DNA of 50,940 nucleotides, from NCBI RefSeq assembly GCF_000751775.1, contig NZ_CCRF01000096.1, positions 1-50,940 on the forward strand, written 5' to 3'. Under the pieces are notes generated by a model. That model worked only from the letters and a program-made list of their open reading frames with translations. It was not told where the DNA came from and ran no database searches. The stretch's first letter is position 1. Each line of letters opens with the position of its first letter. Below, one piece after another: positions 1 to 8,202 of this stretch. This DNA comes from Caldibacillus thermoamylovorans (GTDB taxonomy: Bacteria > Bacillota > Bacilli > Bacillales > Caldibacillaceae). Made by a program: the position numbers and the translations under genes.

Positions 1-621
1 ACTCAAAGAGTAATAGTCAAATGTAAAGTATTGAAAATATGGTACATAAAAAGAGATTCTTTCAATTATTAAAGGTAATATGACTGCAAAGATGATGCCA
101 CCATATATCTTTTTAGTAAGTACTGTACATAAAAATCCAAGAAATGCAGATCCCAGTAAATCTAGAAAGGTGGTTAATAACTGTGGAATTAAGATAGACC
201 ATTCTATATAAATATTTTTTTTTGGGATGATTAGTAGACTTTCAATTATTCCAAGCAGAACCATTGATAAAACTAATAAAAGAATAGTAAAAATTAATGT
301 TATAATTTTTACTAATACAGAATAAATTCTTCCAGTTGAGGTAATAGTAAATACATTAGTATTATTTTTATATTCAATTCCCGAAATAAAAGAGCCTATA
401 ACGACAACCGGTATAAAACCCACTAAACAAATTAGTAATAAATTAAACGAACTTAAATATTGTGCGTTAAGTAGTTCAGGTGAATAGAACCCGGATTGTC
501 TATTCATACCTTTTTGAAAAAAAATAAACAAAATAAATAACAAAAATACAGATAATACAATTCTTAATTCTGGTTGCCGCTTAATTTTCAGAAACTCAGC
601 TAATATTCTATTTATCATCAT
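1..621 (-). CDS. ABC-2 type transporter permease, C-terminus cut by window edge
   Basis: Membrane subunit of an ABC exporter. The visible 207 codons begin with tandem ATGs at 621 and 618, overlap the end of the ATPase gene by 14 nt, and stay open to base 1. The protein starts with a basic segment (MMINRILAEFLKIKRQP), then a hydrophobic helix near residues 22-36, a loop, and further long hydrophobic segments near residues 62-80, 103-127 and 150-165, as in ABC-2 permeases paired with BcrA/NatA-type ATPases. Overlap with the ATPase implies translational coupling and one complex in the cytoplasmic membrane. The substrate cannot be told from sequence; a secreted-protein gene lies upstream on the same strand beyond an insertion sequence. 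Confidence 0.75.
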   Translation of the reverse strand, partial: MMINRILAEFLKIKRQPELRIVLSVFLLFILFIFFQKGMNRQSGFYSPELLNAQYLSSFNLLLICLVGFIPVVVIGSFISGIEYKNNTNVFTITSTGRIYSVLVKIITLIFTILLLVLSMVLLGIIESLLIIPKKNIYIEWSILIPQLLTTFLDLLGSAFLGFLCTVLTKKIYGGIIFAVILPLIIERISFYVPYFQYFTFDYYSLS

Positions 622-1507
622 TATTATCACCTGCAAATTGATGAAATTTGTCAACAAGTGATTTCTTATTAATATAATAAGAAATTGGAAAAATCCCCTC
701 CTCATATAAAACTTTTAAAAGTGATTTATAATTATCTTGTATTGTTATTGACATTGTACTGCCATCCACCCTAAATAAAAATCCATTTTTTTCAAGAAAG
801 GCTCTTGCCCTATCTATATCATTTGCCAATATTTCTATATGAAGTACTTTACCGTTTATTTTATCTAATCTCCCCTTGTCACTTATTCTCCCTTTGTTAA
901 AAATCAAATAATCCGTTAATATATCTTCTAATTCAAGTATCGAATGACTAGAGAGCAAAATAGTCTTCCCTTGATATTTCAAGTTATTGATTAATTCTTT
1001 TAACCAAAATACACCATCGACATCTAATCCATTTGTCGGCTCATCAAATATAAAAAGTTCACGTTCATTTGCTAACACCGTCATTGCTATTTGGAGTCTT
1101 CTTTTCATACCTAAAGAAAAATCTCTAACTTTTTTTTTCGTATCTTTAATGGATACCGTCTTTAAAATTTGTGAAATTTGCTCTCGTTTCGGTAAGACCC
1201 CTTCTTGTAAGAAAACGATTTCTAAATTTTCCCTTGCAGTTAAATTTGGATACAAAGCAATATTTTCTGATAAAAACCCTAATCTTTTTTCCCCACCTTT
1301 TGGAATTGTATCAAATACTTTAATAGAACCATGTGTGGGGAAAATTAGTCCGGTTATTAACTTATTTAGTGTTGTTTTTCCTGCTCCGTTTTTTCCCAAT
1401 AGACCGACCACTGTACCCCTTGTTACCGACAAAGAAATGTTATTTATTGCAATCGTATTCTTATATGCTTTGGTTAAAGCATTCGTTTCTATTACTACAT
1501 TATCCAT
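608..1507 (-). CDS. ABC transporter ATP-binding protein (BcrA/NatA-like)
   Basis: Cytoplasmic ATPase energising the adjacent permease. Walker A (GKNGAGKTT), an ABC signature in the form FSLGMKRRLQIAM, and Walker B (LFIFDEPTNGLD) followed by the H-loop (LLSSH) are all present in the usual order, and length (299 aa) fits the single-domain family. An in-frame TTG start exists at 1522, but the ATG at 1507 is preferred because a GGGGTG ribosome binding site lies about 8 nt upstream. The C-terminal about 80 residues are the variable extension common in bacitracin/lantibiotic-type exporters. It is the first gene after the insertion sequence, so its native promoter may have been separated from it. 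Confidence 0.88.
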   Translation of the reverse strand: MDNVVIETNALTKAYKNTIAINNISLSVTRGTVVGLLGKNGAGKTTLNKLITGLIFPTHGSIKVFDTIPKGGEKRLGFLSENIALYPNLTARENLEIVFLQEGVLPKREQISQILKTVSIKDTKKKVRDFSLGMKRRLQIAMTVLANERELFIFDEPTNGLDVDGVFWLKELINNLKYQGKTILLSSHSILELEDILTDYLIFNKGRISDKGRLDKINGKVLHIEILANDIDRARAFLEKNGFLFRVDGSTMSITIQDNYKSLLKVLYEEGIFPISYYINKKSLVDKFHQFAGDNNDDK

Positions 1508-1608
1508 TAAATCACACCCCAATATATTTAAATTAATAGAACAATCTATGACTATATATTGCTAGTAAAACTAGAAATAGACATAGAGTTGTTCTATTAT
1601 ATAATAAT

Positions 1609-1630
1609 GGCTCTTCGCTAATTAAAGTGA
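1609..1630 (+). repeat. Left terminal inverted repeat of the ISL3 element
   Basis: GGCTCTTCGC begins here and is the imperfect inverse of 3097-3118. The 8 bases before it (ATAATAAT) are repeated directly after the right end. Confidence 0.85.
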
Positions 1631-1684
1631 TTATATAGAAATTTGGTTCTCGTAATCTTATATACTGGAAACCCTGTTAAAGGC

Positions 1685-1807
1685 GGACAAGGGAATGAGG
1701 TCAGTTTGCTCGCTCAGACATTCTCCTCCTGATAATCAGGTTGGGAGAGGTTTAAACCCGTAAATTTCTGTCCATAATGTTTACTGGACAAGGGAATGAG
1801 GTCAGTT
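1685..1807 (+). repeat. 22-bp direct repeat inside the ISL3 element
   Basis: Identical 22-mers beginning GGACAAGGGAATGAGG occur at 1685-1706 and 1786-1807, 101 bp apart, between the left end and the transposase stop. The decayed copy at 49434 has only one equivalent of this motif (near 49518), so the intervening segment looks like an internal duplication or insertion specific to this copy. The segment between holds a small inverted pair (CTCCTCCTGA with TTGGGAGAGG). Confidence 0.6.
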
Positions 1808-1844
1808 GCGAGCGATGCATGGCTCCATACTGATACTCATTTTT

Positions 1845-3044
1845 TTATTGGTTTAGGGCAAAATCTAATTTACCCTGTAGTAAATAGACCATGGCAATAA
1901 TATTCTTGTCCGAGCGATATCCTCTTGCTTTCCGTTTAGCGGCTTGAAAGACACTATTAATTCCTTCTAATAAGCCATTATTAAGTTTTGACGAGAACCA
2001 TTGAATAATCCCGTTATAGTGAGCTTTTATCATTTTTGCAACATCTACCATTGGTTCCAGTCGACAACGAAGACCCCATTGGATCCAATCCTGTAATACC
2101 ATTGGTGCGATTTCACAAGGATATTGATAAATTTCTTGCATGGTTAGACGCATACGGTAAGCCTTAGCTGTGTCAAGGTTGCAATCTTTTAACCGAACCA
2201 GCATTTCCTTTTGATTTTTTTGTTAAGTTGTTTTCATTTTTAAGCCACAACTTTTTTGTTCATCTCTGCGGACTTTATCGACAGCTTCATTTACAGCTTT
2301 AATGACATGGAATTTATCAAAGGTAATGGCCGCATTTGGAAATTGTTCCTGTGCTCCTTTCATGAATGCCGGGGACATATCCATGCATAATTCAGTAATT
2401 TTACTGGCATCTCCGCCTTTGGATTCTAAACGTTCTTTACATTCTTTCCATGTGGTGGAATCCTTTCCTTTAGCCACATGGATCACATTCTTTTTTTCTG
2501 GATCCATGAAAATGGAGATGTAATTGTGTCCCTTTTTGGATGAGGTTTCATCCACACTAATCATGGTTACATTTGATAAATCTTGAGCTTCAATAGCATG
2601 GTCAACATAATAGTGCAAAATACGCCATAACCTTGTATCATGTTCACCAGTAAGCCGACTGATTGCATTCATGGGCATGTCTTTCGCTAATGTAATAATC
2701 CATGCATCAAAAAGAGTTGTAAAGTTAGCACGATCTTTAATGGCCCATGACACCCTAACTCGGTGGATCTTTCCACATTGGTCACAATGGGTACGAGGCA
2801 ATTCAGCATGAATATAACAAGGATATTCCATAAAGTTTAGATGACGCCATGTTCGGTTATAATCAGCAATATCATATACAGGTTGAGATTTCGCACCACA
2901 GTTTGAGCAAGTAAACGTAGAACCTTCATGGAATGTTACGTAAACATCCAATTGTTCTCTTATCTCATCAAATATACAGCTTTCAATAAACCAAGGTTCT
3001 TGAATGTGAAACACTTTATTGATATCTTTAATTTCAATGCCCAT
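1845..3044 (-). pseudogene. ISL3-family transposase, broken by internal deletion and stop
   Basis: The N-terminal part (3044 to 2223, 273 aa) has two CxxC zinc-finger pairs (C46/C49 and C87/C90), the first catalytic Asp in ISVDET (D165) and the second in LCMDMSP (D222). The C-terminal part (2204 to 1845) has the Glu-containing segment NGLLEGINSVFQAAKRKARG typical of DDE_Tnp_ISL3. The two parts are in the same frame but separated by TAA at 2223-2225. Compared with the decayed copy near 49960-49990, which still encodes a TRYI-x-LK stretch, about 29 nt are missing just before the stop. The full transposase of about 400 aa therefore cannot be made. Confidence 0.88.
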
Positions 3045-3096
3045 AATAGATCACCTGAATTCTATTAGTTTAGAATTCAGTATTAACACTAATTTC

Positions 3097-3118
3097 TCAT
3101 TTTAAACAGCGAAGAAGC
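3097..3118 (-). repeat. Right terminal inverted repeat of the ISL3 element
   Basis: Read on the minus strand this begins GCTTCTTCGCTG and matches the left end over about 17 of 22 bases. It is followed by the target duplication ATAATAAT at 3119-3126. A similar end recurs alone at 24563. Confidence 0.85.
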
Positions 3119-3135
3119 ATAATAATTTAAAATAA

Positions 3136-3549
3136 TTATGGTTTACCAGTAGCTGTTATTCCTTTAGTCACACTTTGTAATCCAATTGAAAATTGACTTG
3201 TCGCAATACCTAACACAAACTTTGCTTGAGAATATGCTTTTGCTTGACTTGTATTCTTTTTAGATGTCCATGCAGCTGTTTCATTAGTAGATGACCAAGC
3301 TAAACCAGTACTGTGTTTAGGGTAAACCTTTCCAAAACTAGTTACCTTTTTCCCATTTGTATCGTACCAACCTAATACACCCGTTTTAAAGATTTTCAAA
3401 CCAGCCCAAGAATAATATTGCTTATAATTACTAGTAGACTTTGTTGCGGCCGATACTTGATTGTATGCAGTTGGTATTACTGCAGTTGAAAGAAGAAATC
3501 CAATAACGAGAATACTTACACTAATTTGTTTTGATACAATTCTAATCAT
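3136..3549 (-). CDS. Small secreted protein, function unknown
   Basis: 137 aa from the ATG at 3549, chosen over an upstream GTG because AAAGGAGG lies 8 nt before it. Residues 1 to about 37 form a Sec signal peptide: basic start (MIRIVSKQ), hydrophobic core and a VSA-A cleavage motif. The mature part of about 100 residues is rich in Tyr, Trp, Ser and Lys, with YYSWAGLKIF and GVLGWYDTNGKKV, and has no cysteine. I do not recognise the family. Its stop lies 17 nt from the ISL3 target duplication and the ABC exporter follows on the same strand, so before insertion it may have been co-transcribed with that exporter, as with secreted peptides and their immunity or export pumps. That link is inference. 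Confidence 0.65.
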   Translation of the reverse strand: MIRIVSKQISVSILVIGFLLSTAVIPTAYNQVSAATKSTSNYKQYYSWAGLKIFKTGVLGWYDTNGKKVTSFGKVYPKHSTGLAWSSTNETAAWTSKKNTSQAKAYSQAKFVLGIATSQFSIGLQSVTKGITATGKP

Positions 3550-3761
3550 ATTTCTCACCTCCTTTTTTGTATTTTACAATAAAACGTGAATAATCGCAAT
3601 ACTATATATTTTCCCGTTATTAGTAGTAATTTATAATTTTCAATTTTATTTAAAGGACAACTTATATAAAATAAAGATAATCCAGATATTTTTGCCATTC
3701 TAAAATTAGTACAGTCTAAATTGATTGGTTATTAACTTTTACTTTCAGATCTCGGATAACT

Positions 3762-4056
3762 TTGGAGAAGTCCATTTTACATGTTGATGAGACTGATGGA
3801 CAAATTATCAATCGGTCAGGTGGAAAGCCTGGCCAATCTAATGCTTATAACTGGGTTTATCGAAGTGTACCCAGTCAGGGGCCTACTATCGTTCTGTGCC
3901 TAAGTATCGCAGAAACAGCTAAAGCGAATTGTAGATTTCTATCGATATCTAGTGAAGGTATTGAGAGACTTACCAAATTTAGATATTCATAGAGATCCAG
4001 ATATTATAAACAACTATTTGTGGTCAAAAACGATCCAGGCGGAATGTAGCAAATAA
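3762..4056 (+). pseudogene. IS66-family transposase remnant (internal deletion plus frameshift)
   Basis: The first frame encodes ILHVDETDGQI and SNAYNWVYRS, matching the first-Asp region of IS66 transposases (LHADET, then a YMWVYR motif). This runs directly into SIAETAKANC, which belongs to the IS66 C-terminal element, so a large central part is deleted. After a frameshift near 3930 the second frame reads RYLVKVLRDLPNLDIHRDP and ends at TAA 4054-4056, as expected for the IS66_C tail. It is a dead fragment on the plus strand, opposite to its neighbours. Confidence 0.8.
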
Positions 4057-4060
4057 GGTG

Positions 4061-4106
4061 AAATAACCGTAAATCCGATTAAACAATCATGGTTTTACGG
4101 TTATTT
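4061..4106. terminator. 13-bp perfect inverted repeat
   Basis: AAATAACCGTAAA (4061-4073) pairs perfectly with TTTACGGTTATTT (4094-4106) around a 20-nt loop, just after the IS66 remnant. It may end transcription of the downstream-facing operon or be part of the IS66 end. Confidence 0.5.
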
Positions 4107-4131
4107 GTCGCGCGTACCGTGAAGGTATGTT

Positions 4132-4153
4132 TTTTTTTATTTCAGGCTTACAT
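4132..4153 (+). repeat. Probable IS66-type terminal sequence
   Basis: TTTTTTTATTTCAGGCTTAC here recurs with one mismatch at 50833-50854. Read on the minus strand it begins GTAAGCC, in line with IS66-family ends that start GTAA. It probably marks the outer right end of the remnant at 3762. Confidence 0.5.
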
Positions 4154-4158
4154 TATTC

Positions 4159-4878
4159 TTAATCCCATTTCATCTCAAGTAATTGTTGTATTTTTGTAAC
4201 TTCAGTTTTTCCCGTTTCTTTGTTTATTAAAGAAGTATACAGATGGGGAATAACCAGTTCTGCCCCATTATCTAAACATATTTTTACAATGTTATATACA
4301 TTGTCTACCGTAATACCACCAGTTGGTTCAAAAATTTTTATTCCCGCCCTAACAGCTGCTTTGACCATAGCCGCAACTTCATCAAGATGTTTCTCACCTT
4401 GGATTGGATAAAATTTTATTGATTGTATGCCAACTTCAGCTAACATTTTTGCAGCCAAATCACATGAAACCTTTTCTTTATTTGCTGAACTTGCAGGACC
4501 AGTCGAAATATATACTTCACCCGGAGTTCCGGAAGGCTCAATAACCCCATTAATAATTGGAGTTTCTCCCAATTCTTCCATTCTTCCAAGGGTATAACCT
4601 GCTGCGCTAAACACTTGGTTGATGTGAACTGGTCTTGTCTTTGCAGAAACATTTGCAACCCTTTGCCACATATTTGGATCAGCTGCACCTAGTCCAACTG
4701 ACACTGGTACGCCAATATTTTTCAAATATTGTACATGTTGAATTGCATCTTCTTCAGTAGCAAAATTTTTCACCATAACACCTACGAATATACGATCTCC
4801 TGCAACTTCAATAAGTTCTTTTGCATTTTCTGCATCTTTAGCTAATACATTAAATATCACTTTTTGTTTTCCATCCAT
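4159..4878 (-). CDS. dgaF: KDGP aldolase family protein (DgaF-like)
   Basis: 239 aa, related to DgaF, the 2-keto-3-deoxy-6-phosphogluconate aldolase of the D-glucosaminate pathway, which splits KDGP to pyruvate and glyceraldehyde 3-phosphate in the cytoplasm. Visible features are IKFYPIQG with the likely Schiff-base lysine K155, EPTGGI near residue 190 and the glycine-rich GLGAADPN segment. The start ATG overlaps the stop of the preceding gene (TAATG), so the two are translationally coupled. It is the last gene of the nine-gene operon starting at 11510. Orthologous clusters in Enterococcus and Aeromonas carry the same pair; the true substrate here is unproven. Confidence 0.82.
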   Translation of the reverse strand: MDGKQKVIFNVLAKDAENAKELIEVAGDRIFVGVMVKNFATEEDAIQHVQYLKNIGVPVSVGLGAADPNMWQRVANVSAKTRPVHINQVFSAAGYTLGRMEELGETPIINGVIEPSGTPGEVYISTGPASSANKEKVSCDLAAKMLAEVGIQSIKFYPIQGEKHLDEVAAMVKAAVRAGIKIFEPTGGITVDNVYNIVKICLDNGAELVIPHLYTSLINKETGKTEVTKIQQLLEMKWD

Positions 4879-5987
4879 TATTTATTTCCTCCCTGTAAAA
4901 TGTCAATAATCTTATCAGCAATAATATCTTCTTGTCCTTCTAACAGCGGCCGTGGATCAACAGATAAGATACCAACATTTACATAGTGATGCCTTAAATA
5001 AATTGCTGGATTGCCAGCTTCAAGTTTGTGTAAAAGTTCTTCTGCTGAAATTCCTGTTATATCTTCGTTAATATGAATTTGTGCTCGATAAATTTCCCTT
5101 CCAGCTTCGTCCTGTTTAATGGAACAAGTGAGACCCTGTAGTTTTCCAAGTTTATTGCATAAGTTAGTCATTCTCTCAATTTGCTTTTCTGGTTTACTTG
5201 ATTTATTTTCAATTAATTTGAGAGCAGTTATAAGACCAGCCATTCCTTCCTTGCCTATTTTCATTGGGCGACCAACACCTTTATACTGCTTACGACAAGC
5301 CTCCATTAACTCTTTTTTACCACAAATAAATCCAGAAGTTGGACCTTCAAGTGCTTTTCCTCCACTGTATATAACAATATCCGCACCCATTTTTATATAT
5401 TTTTGGAAATCTTCTTCAGCTGCAGCATCAATAATAAATGGCAAACCATGCTTATGTGCAACTTCCATCATAGCAGTAATCGACTGCATTCCCTTTTGAA
5501 CTGTGTGATGTGACTTAACATATAATAATGCAGCAGTGTGATCGTTAATTGCTTGCTCTATATGATCTTTTTCAACTTTATTGGCTTGGCCAACCTCAAC
5601 CACTTTTCCTCCACCAATACGAATCATTTGACCGATACTAGCTCCAAAATTAACTAAATGCCCTTTTTGTACTATAACCTCATTTTTTAAACCTTCTGTA
5701 TCAGGGATTCTTTCAATTAATGATAATTTTGTTCCGGCAATAACAGCTGCTGTAGAAATTGCTATTCCTGCAGAAGCACCACAAGTAGGACAACCATCTT
5801 CTGCTCCTGTTACTTTTGCGATGACTTTTCCTGTGTATTCCATCAATTCATCTATATCAACATAGTCTTGTGATGCCTCTTTTAATGCAAGTCCGACTTG
5901 CTCTTCAACAGCTGATGCACCTAAAGCAGTCATTTTTCCACTTGCATTTATTATTTCTCGTAAACCCAGTTCTTTAAATATTCCCAC
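4878..5987 (-). CDS. dgaE: PLP-dependent DgaE-family ammonia lyase (SelA-related)
   Basis: 369 aa, fold-type I PLP enzyme of the SelA-related DgaE family. DgaE removes ammonia from glucosaminate 6-phosphate to give KDGP, the substrate of the next enzyme. The PLP lysine is probably K211 in YSGGKALEGP, with the cofactor-binding aspartate D187 in IIDAAA; GCPTCGASAG near residues 65-74 is the usual N-terminal signature. Start is a GTG at 5987 with GAGGTG seven bases upstream. Co-location with the DgaF-like aldolase supports a two-step conversion of a 2-amino-2-deoxy sugar acid phosphate to central metabolites. Confidence 0.82.
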   Translation of the reverse strand: MGIFKELGLREIINASGKMTALGASAVEEQVGLALKEASQDYVDIDELMEYTGKVIAKVTGAEDGCPTCGASAGIAISTAAVIAGTKLSLIERIPDTEGLKNEVIVQKGHLVNFGASIGQMIRIGGGKVVEVGQANKVEKDHIEQAINDHTAALLYVKSHHTVQKGMQSITAMMEVAHKHGLPFIIDAAAEEDFQKYIKMGADIVIYSGGKALEGPTSGFICGKKELMEACRKQYKGVGRPMKIGKEGMAGLITALKLIENKSSKPEKQIERMTNLCNKLGKLQGLTCSIKQDEAGREIYRAQIHINEDITGISAEELLHKLEAGNPAIYLRHHYVNVGILSVDPRPLLEGQEDIIADKIIDILQGGNK

Positions 5988-6002
5988 TTCAAAACACCTC
6001 TT

Positions 6003-6674
6003 TTATAATTCAATCGGAAAGAAAGCACCTAATATCATTGCACCTAAGATAGCACCACCAGCTATTGGTTTTTTCCATGCATAGAATAATGCAGCTCCTA
6101 TAATAGAACCAATACCAACCGGAATCGAAGCACTAGCTGCAGAAATAATGATTAATGGTCCAAGAAAACGGCCGGATGAATTCCCTGCACCCATCATAAT
6201 ATCTGCACCGAATGTGGAATTTGACCTTCCAACCGTAAATTTACGAAGACCAATTATGACATAACCTATTATTATACCTAATAGTGCTCCAGTCAGTAAT
6301 GAAAGTACAAATGATTCTATTGGAGCTGTAATACCTGCACCTAGTAGCAATGCAGGAACGCCAATACCTAATCCTGTCTGAATTGAACCACCAATATCAA
6401 GAATCCCTATGAGCGATCCTTCTAATATTCGGGCGAATAGAAAACTTGCACCAAATGCAGCAGCTGCCCCATATCCGGCACCTTCCATCCCTGCCTGTAG
6501 CATCGCGACAATTGCTACATCATTAAATGCACCAATATGATATACATAATACATATGAGTCCCAGCAAAGACACCTGCTGACAATAGCGATACAAAGATA
6601 GGAAATGACCAATCAGCATACCAAAAGTTTTTCATGTTTATTTCACTATTCGTTATATTAATATTTTCACTCAT
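6003..6674 (-). CDS. DUF4310 family membrane protein
   Basis: 223 aa, highly hydrophobic with about six membrane segments rich in Gly and Ala (for example VPALLLGAGITAPIESFVLS). Matches the DUF4310 family, always found beside DUF4311 and DUF4312 in this type of operon and treated as part of an uncharacterised transporter. RBS GAGGTG lies 8 nt before the ATG. It is 2 bases from the DUF4311 gene, so the two are probably made in equal amounts and form one membrane complex. Substrate is unknown; context suggests a sugar-acid-like compound. Confidence 0.75.
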   Translation of the reverse strand: MSENINITNSEINMKNFWYADWSFPIFVSLLSAGVFAGTHMYYVYHIGAFNDVAIVAMLQAGMEGAGYGAAAAFGASFLFARILEGSLIGILDIGGSIQTGLGIGVPALLLGAGITAPIESFVLSLLTGALLGIIIGYVIIGLRKFTVGRSNSTFGADIMMGAGNSSGRFLGPLIIISAASASIPVGIGSIIGAALFYAWKKPIAGGAILGAMILGAFFPIEL

Positions 6675-6676
6675 CT

Positions 6677-7462
6677 TTATTTCACCTCTTGTCCAAGCAT
6701 TTCATGAATATTTATCAACCAAGTTGGAACATCTAAATGAAAACTCTTAATTAAATTAATATCAAAGCCACGGAAAAATGCACTCAATGCAAATAATAAA
6801 ATTACAGCTGTTAATAGGTTTTTGGTAATTTTTGTCCACCCGCCATCATCTACCCCTTTACCAATTAATATACCTAGGACAACGCCGGGGACCGCATTTC
6901 CCATAATTATATGAGCTAAACCACCAAAAATTGTTCCCCATATTCCTGAACGTTTACCAGCATCTAATGCGGCAAGCCAGAATATGACAGGCATAACAGG
7001 ATTAATTAATAGATTTGCTGCAGGTACTAACACTTTAACTGCAATGGCTTGTAATGATTCTGGAATAGCTGAAGCAGTAGAGTTTAGAAAAACTACAATA
7101 ATTACACCAATGATTCCACCGGCTATTCCCATTTTCTTTGGATCGTGAAGGGTTTCCTCCGGTTTCTTCCCCTTTCTTAGTAGTACTGCCGCAGCCCAGT
7201 TCGGTATAATCCGATGATCGACATCTTGTGTAAATGCACCCGCTCCGACAGATGATGCCCATGCATTAAAGAAGAAACCTAAGCCGAATGAAAAGTGCGA
7301 TGCAGCATCTCCAGCACATGCGTTTAATTCACCAAGCGTACGGAATGCACCCATACCTTGAACGGTTGGAGCATGAAACATTCTAGCTGCACCCGCTCCT
7401 GCTCCAACCCCCACTAGCGCCCCAATAATAGCTGACTTTATAAGAATTATCATAAATTCCAT
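6677..7462 (-). CDS. DUF4311 domain-containing membrane protein
   Basis: About 261 aa from the ATG at 7462, which has AGGTGG 7 nt upstream; a GTG at 7468 is the alternative. It is very hydrophobic, with a Gly/Ala-rich first helix (IIGALVGVGAGAGAA), then a conserved soluble stretch (GAFRTLGELNACAGDAASHFSFG), and repeated membrane segments. The family accompanies DUF4310. Together they look like the channel of a permease whose soluble parts could be the DUF4312 and SFCGS proteins encoded just upstream. No catalytic motif is seen. Confidence 0.75.
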   Translation of the reverse strand: MEFMIILIKSAIIGALVGVGAGAGAARMFHAPTVQGMGAFRTLGELNACAGDAASHFSFGLGFFFNAWASSVGAGAFTQDVDHRIIPNWAAAVLLRKGKKPEETLHDPKKMGIAGGIIGVIIVVFLNSTASAIPESLQAIAVKVLVPAANLLINPVMPVIFWLAALDAGKRSGIWGTIFGGLAHIIMGNAVPGVVLGILIGKGVDDGGWTKITKNLLTAVILLFALSAFFRGFDINLIKSFHLDVPTWLINIHEMLGQEVK

Positions 7463-7473
7463 ATACACACCAC

Positions 7474-7818
7474 CTATTTAATTTCATTTCCTAGAACTGC
7501 ATTTCGAATATTATCTGGTAATTCTGCTGACTCAAAAGGTATTTCATCAACATTCAACATAAAAATATTTACATCAATATCTAGTACAACTTTGTACTTT
7601 TTTCTTTTTCTAGGGAATAAGAAGAATAGAAATCTCTCAGTATAAATTGTTTCATTTGCACTTATTATTCTAATATCTATAGGCTCTATCCTTAGAATTA
7701 TACCTTTATACTGTTCCATTACCTTTTTTTGAATTGTCCCTAAAGCAGAATTTATTGCCAGTTCCTTTGAAATTCCAAAACCTTCAATCCTTAAAGTGGA
7801 TTGGAATGTTTTTTTCAT
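7474..7818 (-). CDS. DUF4312 family protein
   Basis: 114 aa, soluble. It contains FQSTLRIEGFGISKELAINSA at the N-terminus and a basic run (FPRKRKKYKV) in the middle, in line with DUF4312. It lies 8 bp after the SFCGS gene and 6 bp before the DUF4311 gene. Family members occur only in this operon type. A role as cytoplasmic partner of the DUF4310/4311 membrane proteins is inference. Confidence 0.72.
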   Translation of the reverse strand: MKKTFQSTLRIEGFGISKELAINSALGTIQKKVMEQYKGIILRIEPIDIRIISANETIYTERFLFFLFPRKRKKYKVVLDIDVNIFMLNVDEIPFESAELPDNIRNAVLGNEIK

Positions 7819-7825
7819 AATTTTA

Positions 7826-8185
7826 TCATCCTTTTATTTTTATATACTCTTCTGTAATTTTTCTCCCTAAATCTTCAATATCCATAAACCCAAAACCCAG
7901 TACTCGTTTTCCTTGACGAATTGCGGTAATACCTTCGTCAATAGAACGCATACCGTATTGACATGGATATCCATATTTAGTTTGTGCCATAATTGCCCCG
8001 GCACCACCACTTCCACAGAAGGAAATACCAATATCTGCATTTTCTTGTTTCATTACATCTCCTAGTTTCATATCAGCCCCAATACCTGGTATAACAATCG
8101 CTTTACCACCAGCCGCTTCTACACCTTTTGCTACATTCTGTCCTTTTCCTAAACGATCTCCAATTACAACAACAATTTTACTCAT
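7826..8185 (-). CDS. Glycine-rich SFCGS family protein
   Basis: 119 aa. It shows a Rossmann-like start (IVVVIGDRLGKGQNVAKGV) and the family signature SFCGSGGAGAI at residues 55-65. Length and position match the SFCGS proteins of DUF4310-type operons. The cysteine in a small alpha/beta protein next to membrane subunits and PRD proteins is reminiscent of PTS IIB phospho-cysteine domains, but I see no direct IIB homology, so phosphotransfer is only a hypothesis. Confidence 0.75.
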   Translation of the reverse strand: MSKIVVVIGDRLGKGQNVAKGVEAAGGKAIVIPGIGADMKLGDVMKQENADIGISFCGSGGAGAIMAQTKYGYPCQYGMRSIDEGITAIRQGKRVLGFGFMDIEDLGRKITEEYIKIKG

Positions 8186-8202
8186 GATATTGCCTCCTTC
8201 TT

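Larger units (their letters stand above)
1609..3118 (-). mobile_element. ISL3-family insertion sequence with 8-bp target duplication
   Basis: The left end begins GGCTCTTCGCTAATTAAAG at 1609, a typical ISL3-family terminus. The right end, read from 3118 inward, is GCTTCTTCGCTGTTTAAAA, matching about 17 of 22 positions. Both ends are flanked by the identical 8-mer ATAATAAT (1601-1608 and 3119-3126), the target duplication length expected for ISL3 elements. The element is about 1510 bp and carries one broken transposase gene on the minus strand. The perfect duplication says the insertion is an intact transposition product although the transposase has since been damaged. Confidence 0.9.

Noticed and set aside
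987-1565. 192-aa plus-strand frame
   Set aside because: Antisense to the ABC ATPase, which has Walker motifs and a ribosome binding site; no homology seen in the plus-strand frame.
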